Shown in pieces: positions 1-5,135 of a stretch of 33,710 nt of DNA (the first letter of the stretch is position 1; every line of letters begins with the position of its first letter). Below the pieces are notes generated by a model. That model did not search any database and was not told where the DNA came from. It worked only from the letters and a program-made list of their open reading frames with translations. This DNA is from an uncultured Eggerthellaceae bacterium (lineage in GTDB: Bacteria > Actinomycetota > Coriobacteriia > Coriobacteriales > Eggerthellaceae). A program made the position numbers and the translations under genes. Location: contig CANOBU010000013.1 in NCBI GenBank assembly GCA_947564425.1, positions 1 through 33,710 on the forward strand, written 5' to 3'.

Positions 1-52
1 ACGGCGACCACCGAGATCTACACTCTTTCCCTACACGACTCTCTTCCGATCT
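1..52 (+). other. Illumina P5 adapter remnant (non-biological)
   Basis: These bases match the Illumina P5/TruSeq universal adapter from its sixth base to its 3' end (ending CTTCCGATCT), with one mismatch at position 40 (T where the adapter has G). The match is from memory of the adapter sequence. It is library sequence left on the contig end and should be trimmed; nothing in it is genomic. Confidence 0.97.
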
Positions 53-116
53 GATCTTCCGTGCTATCCGTTTCATCGGGGACAACGTTGAGAACGAACG
101 GATAGCACGGAAGATC
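53..116. repeat. 20-bp perfect inverted repeat beside the adapter
   Basis: Bases 53-72 are the exact reverse complement of 97-116, with 24 bases between. The left arm directly abuts the adapter. The right arm lies inside an open reading frame that continues normally to 356, so the right arm looks genomic. The left arm is most simply a fold-back or chimeric read end. A natural hairpin is possible but less likely given the adapter junction. Confidence 0.85.
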
Positions 117-356
117 TTCGCTTACCGCGAGCTCTTAGAATCATTCCCCGACTTTGGTCACGCCTATGACCCTATCTACCCTGCGGCCAAGCCGCCGTTC
201 CCTTGCCGAGCGCTCTTTGTTCCCGACACCCCGTTCACGCTCTACTATCTCAAAGACGATGACGCGCATCGCATTATCATATTCTGCATTGATTTCCAGC
301 GGGCGGACCCCAATGCACGCTTCTCAACGATTGATTGGACCGCTATCTCCTGGTGA
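72..356 (+). CDS. Partial possible RelE/ParE-type toxin (N-terminus missing)
   Basis: One frame is open from the contig end through TGA at 354-356. From 72 it reads FIGDNVENERIARKIF, then a stretch with CRALFVPDTPFTLYYLKDDD and IIIFCIDFQR, about 94 residues. The N-terminal helix followed by alternating hydrophobic strands with basic residues is the general layout of RelE/ParE toxins, which block translation or gyrase and pair with an antitoxin. No start codon or antitoxin is visible because the contig begins inside the gene. Codons before about 72 come from the suspected fold-back arm and should not be trusted. Base composition is clearly less GC-rich than downstream genes, which could mean horizontal transfer. 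The family call rests on general resemblance only; an unrelated small protein is possible. Confidence 0.45.
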   Translation, partial: FIGDNVENERIARKIFAYRELLESFPDFGHAYDPIYPAAKPPFPCRALFVPDTPFTLYYLKDDDAHRIIIFCIDFQRADPNARFSTIDWTAISW

Positions 357-423
357 AACTCTATGTTGCCGGCGAACAGATGTGGCGTATCTCTTCGAGT
401 CTCATTCGGTTCCGACCCCCTTC

Positions 424-452
424 TTGACAGCCCCACTCCGCTGCGCTAAAGT
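424..452 (+). promoter_or_regulatory. Sigma-70-type promoter of the tryptophan transporter operon
   Basis: A perfect -35 hexamer TTGACA (424-429) is separated by exactly 17 bases from TAAAGT (447-452). The predicted transcription start near 459-460 lies just ahead of the T-box leader, so the leader is the 5' untranslated region of the operon starting at 840. Confidence 0.75.
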
Positions 453-459
453 AGCCGCC

Positions 460-769
460 AATCGAATAACTCGAAACCGTTGAGGCGAAGGTAAAGCCTG
501 TCGGGCACTTACAGAGAGCGGGCGCAGCTGAGATTCCCGCAGAACGCCAGTAGGCAAATGGGTCGCCGAGGGAAAGGGGAAAGGCCCCGCACCCCGCGAA
601 GGGAAGGGCCGAGTATCCGGACCGTGAGCCCGCGTCAGAGGCAGAATGGGTGATGGCCCGTTCATGAGGGGGCTTCCGCGAGGAAGCCAAGCAAAGGTGG
701 CACCGCAGGTTCGAAAAGCCTGTCCTTTGGGGTCTCGCAAGAGGCCGCGAAGGGCGGGCTTTTCTTTTT
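460..769 (+). promoter_or_regulatory. T-box riboswitch, tryptophan specifier (UGG)
   Basis: The leader carries the parts of a T-box, which reads tRNA charging. Stem I base: GGCGA 484-488 pairs with TCGCC 563-567; next helix: GCCT 496-499 with AGGC 552-555. Between them lies the specifier loop, with UGG (Trp) at 559-561. The upper stem has AGAGAG at 513-518 and GCGGG/CCCGC (518-522/536-540). A stem III candidate is GGCTTCC-GCGA-GGAAGCC at 671-688. The T-box proper is at 694-707 (AAGGTGGCACCGCA). The antiterminator can form from AAAGG 693-697 with CCTTT 724-728 plus CAGG 706-709 with CCTG 719-722. Its bulge UGGC (698-701) would pair with acceptor end GCCA, and bacterial tRNA-Trp has G73. The antiterminator excludes the terminator at 717-769. 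Uncharged tRNA-Trp should therefore turn the operon on. Confidence 0.93.
717..769 (+). terminator. Rho-independent terminator of the T-box leader
   Basis: Bases 717-736 pair with 741-760 in 19 of 20 positions (including G-U pairs) around a GCAA tetraloop, followed by TTTCTTTTT (761-769). Its 5' arm contains the bases that the antiterminator needs, so the two structures are mutually exclusive. Confidence 0.93.
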
Positions 770-839
770 GGCCCGCAGACGGCGGAGTGATTCGAGAACG
801 CAATGGCCGGCCCGCGCCGGCCCTACGAAAGGAGCGAAG

Positions 840-1469
840 ATGGAAGAAGCGAAGGCCCGGGCGGCCTGCGACCCCTTGGCGGGCCGCACGCCCCGGGTGA
901 TCACCGGGGGCGCCGTGGGCGCCGAGGCCCGCAAGGCGGCGCGGCGGGGTGCGCGGCGGCACCTTTCCACCCAGGACCTCATCCTGATAGCCGTGCTGCT
1001 GGCGGCCGGCGCGGTGCTGAAGCTCACCGTGGCCAGCTTCCTGTCCTTTGCGGGCATGAAGCCCAATTTCGTCATAGCCATGTACTGCCTGGCCATCATC
1101 CTCACGCGGCCCAACGTGGGGCAGGCCCTCATCATCGGCATCCTGGCCGGCCTGATGTGCCAGATTCCCCTGTTGAACGCCACGCCGCTGGTGAACATCC
1201 CCTCCGAGGCCCTGGGCGCCCTGGCCTGCGGCCTGCTGATCCACCTGCCCCTGAAGGCGGGACGGCTGGACTTCGCCCCCTTCGCGTGCACGTTCCTGTC
1301 CACCGTGGTGTCGGGCTACACCTTCGCCATCCTGGTGGGCACCATGAACGGCCTGGGGCTGCCGGTCATCCTGATCACCTATGCCGTCATGGTGTTCGGC
1401 ACGGCGGCATTCAACGCCATCCTCGTGCAGATCCTGGCTCCGCTTTTGCGGAAAGTCCTGAAACGATAG
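840..1469 (+). CDS. trpP: TrpP-like tryptophan transporter, probable ECF S-component
   Basis: The 209-residue integral membrane protein has a charged cytoplasmic N-terminus of about 42 residues and then roughly five to six hydrophobic segments. The segment with FAGMKPNFVIAMYCLAIIL resembles the conserved GMKPD-F region of the TrpP family. ATG 840 is chosen because AAAGGAG at 828-834 precedes it; an in-frame GTG upstream would run into the terminator and lacks a binding site. It is followed by two ATPases and an EcfT-like protein, so it most likely binds tryptophan in the membrane and is driven by that module. Substrate evidence is twofold and independent: family resemblance and the UGG specifier of the leader. 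Direct demonstration of tryptophan binding is not possible here, and a related indole compound cannot be excluded. Confidence 0.8.
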   Translation: MEEAKARAACDPLAGRTPRVITGGAVGAEARKAARRGARRHLSTQDLILIAVLLAAGAVLKLTVASFLSFAGMKPNFVIAMYCLAIILTRPNVGQALIIGILAGLMCQIPLLNATPLVNIPSEALGALACGLLIHLPLKAGRLDFAPFACTFLSTVVSGYTFAILVGTMNGLGLPVILITYAVMVFGTAAFNAILVQILAPLLRKVLKR

Positions 1470-1479
1470 GGGGCGCATC

Positions 1480-2319
1480 ATGATACAGCTGAGAGATTTC
1501 TGCTTCCGTTACCGCGAATGCAGCCAACCGGCGGTGATGGATGTGAACCTGGATATCCCCGCCGGCAGCTTCACGGGCATAACGGGGCCTGCCGGCTCCG
1601 GCAAGTCCATGCTGACCTACGCCCTGAACGGCATCGTGCCCTATTGCTATCCCGGCGACTTCTACGGCGAGGTGCTCATCGACGGGCACGATACCTGCGA
1701 CACCTCCCTCACAGACATCTCGCGCCTGGTAGGGTCGGTCTGCCAGGATATCGATTCCCAGTTCGTCGCCTCGGTGGTGGAAGACGAGATGCTCTACGGC
1801 CTGGAGAACTTCGGCGTGGCCCACGAGCTCATCCCCGCGCGGGTCGACGAGGCTCTGGAGGCCATGGGCATCGCCGACCTGCGCGACCGCCTGATAGCCA
1901 GCCTGTCCGGCGGCCAGAAGCAGAAGGTGGCCATCGCCTCCATCCTGGCGCTGCGCCCGAAGGTGCTGGTGCTTGACGAGCCCACGGCCGAGCTCGACCC
2001 GGCCAGCTCGCGCCAGGTGTTCCTGCTGCTGGCCGACTATGCGCGCCGCCACGGCACCACCGTGGTGGTGGTCGAGCAGAAGATCGCGCTGCTGTCGGAA
2101 TTCGCCGACCTGCTGGTGATCATGCAGGATGGCCGCGTGCGCTTCGCCGATGCGCCGGCCGCCGTGCTGGCCCGCAGCGAGGAGCTGCTGTCCATCGGGG
2201 TGAACTGTCCCCGTTCCACCACGCTTATGAACCGCCTGGCCGCCGCCGGCCTGTACGCGGGCCCCGTGTGCACCGATGTCGCCCAGGCCAGCCGCGCCCT
2301 GCTGGAGGTGGTCGCATGA
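1480..2319 (+). CDS. ecfA: ECF transporter ATPase (canonical signature, switch His replaced by Gln)
   Basis: A 279-residue ABC ATPase, beginning 10 bases after trpP. Walker A is GPAGSGKS (residues 36-43), the signature LSGGQ (142-146) and Walker B VLVLDEP (162-168), with the catalytic Glu present. At the H-loop, where the switch His is expected after the strand VVVV, the sequence reads VEQK, so the position is Gln200 (codon CAG 2077-2079). The protein should form a heterodimer with the next gene product and hydrolyse ATP to drive the TrpP-like component. The start overlaps no other gene, and the 3' end overlaps the next gene by ATGA. Classified as the energizing subunit of an ECF importer from sequence type and gene order; the exact A1/A2 naming is not decided. 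Confidence 0.9.
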   Translation: MIQLRDFCFRYRECSQPAVMDVNLDIPAGSFTGITGPAGSGKSMLTYALNGIVPYCYPGDFYGEVLIDGHDTCDTSLTDISRLVGSVCQDIDSQFVASVVEDEMLYGLENFGVAHELIPARVDEALEAMGIADLRDRLIASLSGGQKQKVAIASILALRPKVLVLDEPTAELDPASSRQVFLLLADYARRHGTTVVVVEQKIALLSEFADLLVIMQDGRVRFADAPAAVLARSEELLSIGVNCPRSTTLMNRLAAAGLYAGPVCTDVAQASRALLEVVA

Positions 2320-3263
2320 TAGAGTTCCGCGATGTACGCGCATCCTACGACGGGCGCATCCCCATATTGAAGGGAGTCGACTTCGCCATCGGGCAAGGCG
2401 AGTTCGTCGCTTTCGCCGGCACCAACGGCGCCGGCAAATCCACGGCCATGCGCCTGATCAACGGCCTGCTGAAGCCCGATTCCGGCCAGGTGCTCATCGA
2501 CGGCGTTCCCACGACGCAGCTGAAGACCAGCGAGCTTGCGCACCGGGTGGGCTTCCTGTTCCAGAACCCCGACCGCCAGATATGCTGCGGCACCGTGCGG
2601 GAAGAGCTGCTGTTCGGCTTCAAAGCCCTCGGCGAGCTGGATGCGCAGGCCGAACAGCGGGTGGACGCCATCATCGAGCGGTTCGGCTTCGACCCCGATG
2701 CCGACCCGTTCCTGCTGAACCGCGGTGCGCGCCAGCTGCTGGCCCTGGCCTCCATCGTGGTGCTGGAGACTCCCGTGGTGGTGCTGGACGAACCCACCAC
2801 CGGCCTGGATTTCCGCGAGTGCGTGAAGGTGATGGAGGTTATCTCGCAGCTGCACCGGGCCGGCACCACCGTGGTCATGGTGTGCCACGACATGGAGGTG
2901 GTGGCCGATTTCGCCGAGCGCGTCATCGTGATGAGCGAGGGCCGCGTGGTGGACCAGGGCTCCACGTTCGAGGTGCTGCGCAACCCCCGCACCCTGGAGG
3001 AGGCGCACCTGGTGCCGCCCCAGATCGTCGATATATCCCTGGCCCTGCCGCTCATGGATGCGCGCCTGGCCGAAAGCCCCGTTGCCGCCGCCGATACGCT
3101 GAACGAGATGCAGGTCGCTGTGGAGACTATGGCCGGCCGCGCCCCCGTCGGCGGCTTCGTGCTGGAAGAGGCGGCCGAGCGGCTTCAGGGCGCCCCCGGC
3201 CCCCAGGAGCTGCAGCCGCCGGCCGTCCCCGTTCCCAGCGATTCCAAGGAGGTGCTCCGATGA
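2316..3263 (+). CDS. ecfA: ECF transporter ATPase (degenerate signature motif)
   Basis: A 315-residue ABC ATPase whose ATG overlaps the preceding stop (ATGA, 2316-2319). Walker A is GTNGAGKST (35-43), Walker B VVVLDEP (154-160) and the switch histidine is His191. The signature helix, normally LSGGQ, reads LNRGARQ (134-140), losing the Ser-Gly-Gly. With the partner ATPase lacking the switch His, one of the two shared ATP sites would be built from canonical parts and the other from degenerate parts. The C-terminal ~100 residues extend beyond the ATPase core and end in an Ala/Pro-rich tail before the next start; that tail's role is unknown. Codon use matches its neighbours. Function follows from the family and the operon. 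Confidence 0.9.
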   Translation: MIEFRDVRASYDGRIPILKGVDFAIGQGEFVAFAGTNGAGKSTAMRLINGLLKPDSGQVLIDGVPTTQLKTSELAHRVGFLFQNPDRQICCGTVREELLFGFKALGELDAQAEQRVDAIIERFGFDPDADPFLLNRGARQLLALASIVVLETPVVVLDEPTTGLDFRECVKVMEVISQLHRAGTTVVMVCHDMEVVADFAERVIVMSEGRVVDQGSTFEVLRNPRTLEEAHLVPPQIVDISLALPLMDARLAESPVAAADTLNEMQVAVETMAGRAPVGGFVLEEAAERLQGAPGPQELQPPAVPVPSDSKEVLR

Positions 3264-4030
3264 GAGGTTTCCTCGAGTACGTTCCCGGCGATTCCCTGCT
3301 GCACCGGTTGAACCCGGTGGCGAAGGTCCTGTTCGCCGTGCTGTTCGCCATCGCCTGCTTCTGTACGGGCAACCTGGTGTTCCTGGCAGCTATGCTGGCC
3401 GTGGGCCTGGGGCTCGCCGCCTCCTGCGGCATGCTGCGCCCCACCTTCGGGCTGATGAAGGCGGTGCTGGTATTCTCGCTGCTGCTGGCGGTGCTGCTGC
3501 TTCTGACCACCCCGGTGGGCGACCGGCTGGTCGACCTGCCCTGGGGCTACATCGGAACCGGCTCGGTCCTGGCGGCCGTCACCACCATCGTGCGCCTGGA
3601 GGCCGCGGCCATCCCGCTGTTCCTCGTGTTCTACGTGACCAAGATGTCAGACCTGTCCAATGCGGCGGTGAAGGTGCTGCATGTGCCCTATAAGTACGCG
3701 TTCACCTTCGCCTCCACCGTGCATTTCATCCCGGTGTTCATGAACGACATGGGTGCCATCATGGAGGCCCAGACGGCGCGGGGCATCCAGTTCGACCAAG
3801 GGGGCATCGTGAAGAAGGTGCGCCTGATGGCGCCGCTGTGCGTGCCCCTGCTGGTGAGCTCCGTACGCAAGACCAACAGCTCCGCCATAGCCGCCGAGGT
3901 GCGCGGCTTCGACCTGCGCACCCGGGCCAGCGGCTATCGGGAATACCCCCTGAAGGCCGCCGACTGGCTCGCCCTGGTGCTGGGTGCGGCGCTGCTGGCC
4001 GCCGCCATAGCCCTGAACTTCCTCCCCTAG
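3260..4030 (+). CDS. ecfT: EcfT-type transmembrane scaffold of an ECF importer
   Basis: This 256-residue protein starts at ATG 3260, overlapping the preceding stop (ATGA). It begins MRGFLEYVPGDSLLHRLNP, typical for the family (a short N-terminus and then a Leu-rich first helix). It has about four to five hydrophobic segments and the two conserved coupling motifs of EcfT: AQTARG near residue 173 and AEVRGF near residue 214, which dock onto the two ATPases. It should connect ATP hydrolysis to toppling of the TrpP-like substrate binder. Because a complete A-A-T set sits directly with its own S-component, this reads as a dedicated (group I) rather than a shared ECF module. Confidence 0.9.
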   Translation: MRGFLEYVPGDSLLHRLNPVAKVLFAVLFAIACFCTGNLVFLAAMLAVGLGLAASCGMLRPTFGLMKAVLVFSLLLAVLLLLTTPVGDRLVDLPWGYIGTGSVLAAVTTIVRLEAAAIPLFLVFYVTKMSDLSNAAVKVLHVPYKYAFTFASTVHFIPVFMNDMGAIMEAQTARGIQFDQGGIVKKVRLMAPLCVPLLVSSVRKTNSSAIAAEVRGFDLRTRASGYREYPLKAADWLALVLGAALLAAAIALNFLP

Positions 4031-4044
4031 GGCTACCCTTCCAA

Positions 4045-4182
4045 GGAACCGCCTCCGAGGGGCCGGCCGGGGAGGGGCGCCCCGCTTGCGCAGGCGCGGT
4101 GGGGCTCGCATGCGTCCAAGGGCCGTCGCGCCGAGCAGCCGTAGGGGCACCCCTCCCCGGCCGGCCCCTCGGAGGCGGTTCC
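4045..4182. repeat. 39-bp inverted repeat between convergent genes
   Basis: Bases 4045-4083 match the reverse complement of 4144-4182 at 38 of 39 positions (C4078 against A4149). The 60 bases between are GC-rich. It lies between ecfT (+) and nfo (-), 14 bases past the ecfT stop. It could act as a bidirectional transcription barrier or be a member of a dispersed repeat family. There is no T-tract, so it is not a classic intrinsic terminator. Confidence 0.9.
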
Positions 4183-4208
4183 CCCGCAGCGGTGAGGGAA
4201 GGCGTGCT

Positions 4209-5045
4209 TTACTCCACAGCCTCGCGCAGGCGGGCGATCTCGGCGCCCCAGCCGCTCAGCTCATCCTGGGGCGTCTCCAGGTAGAAGGGCAGCCCCGCCA
4301 GGGCCGGATGGCTCACGATGGCCGCGAAGGCATCGAAGCCGATATGCCCCTCGCCCAGCTTCTCGTGGCGATCCTTATGGGAGGCCAGGGGGTTCTTCGA
4401 ATCGTTCAGGTGCAGGGCCCGCAGGCGGCCCAGCCCCAGTACGCGGTCGAACTCCTCCAGCACGCCCTCCAGGTTGCCCGCCACGTCGTAGCCGCCGTCC
4501 CACACATGGCAGGTGTCCAGGCATACGCCCAGGCGGTCCGAAAGCTCCACCCGGTCGATGATCTGCGCCAGCTCCTCGAAGCGCCCGCCCACCTCCGAGC
4601 CCTTGCCCGCCATGGTCTCCAGCAGCACGGTGGTGGTCTGTCCCGGGGCCAGGACGGCGTTCAGCGCATCGGCGATCTGCCCGATGCCCGCCTCGGTGCC
4701 CTGGCCGGTATGGGAGCCGGGGTGCATGTTGTACAGCTGCCCCGGCATGATGGCCTCCATGCGCTCCAGGTCGCCGGCTAGGATCTGCCGGGCGAACTCC
4801 CGGGTGTCCTCCTTGGCCGAGCAGGGGTTCATGGTATAGGGGGCGTGGGCCAGGATTCCCTCGATGCCCGCTTCGGCGCACACTTCCCGGAAGGCCGCCA
4901 GGTCGGCCTCGTCGAGCTCCTTCGCCTTGCCGCCTCGGGGGTTGCGGGTGAAGAATTGGAAGGTGTTCCCGCCGATGGAGGCCGCATCGCGGGCGGCTTG
5001 GGCGAATCCCTTCGCTATGGACAGATGGCATCCGATGGCGGCCAT
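4209..5045 (-). CDS. nfo: Endonuclease IV (apurinic/apyrimidinic endonuclease)
   Basis: The product cuts DNA 5' of abasic sites in base excision repair. It is 278 residues, the usual length. All nine metal-ligand positions known from E. coli Nfo have counterparts: His67, His108, Glu143, Asp177, His180, His212, Asp225, His227 and Glu258, within motifs AHAPY, NMHPGSH, CLDTCH and LHLNDSK. The start at 5045 (MAAIGCHLSIAKG) is preferred over an in-frame upstream ATG because AAAGGAAG sits just upstream of it and the family begins here. It stands alone, convergent with ecfT and separated from the next minus-strand gene by about 90 bases. No nearby repair genes give further context. Confidence 0.96.
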   Translation of the reverse strand: MAAIGCHLSIAKGFAQAARDAASIGGNTFQFFTRNPRGGKAKELDEADLAAFREVCAEAGIEGILAHAPYTMNPCSAKEDTREFARQILAGDLERMEAIMPGQLYNMHPGSHTGQGTEAGIGQIADALNAVLAPGQTTTVLLETMAGKGSEVGGRFEELAQIIDRVELSDRLGVCLDTCHVWDGGYDVAGNLEGVLEEFDRVLGLGRLRALHLNDSKNPLASHKDRHEKLGEGHIGFDAFAAIVSHPALAGLPFYLETPQDELSGWGAEIARLREAVE

Positions 5046-5135
5046 GGCGCTTCCTTTCTCGTCAGTGTCACCAGGATACCGCAACGCTTCCGGGAAGGGC
5101 GTGCGAGCACACGCCCTTCGCTTGCGTGAAGCCCC

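Noticed and set aside
402..1481. Minus-strand open frame across the T-box and trpP
   Set aside because: It overlaps a well-supported riboswitch, terminator and gene, and has shadow-type composition.
2276..3259. Open frame continuous with ecfT extending some 330 codons upstream
   Set aside because: The upstream part is a frame-shifted reading of the second ATPase. The ATGA overlap at 3260 and the family start give the true ecfT start.
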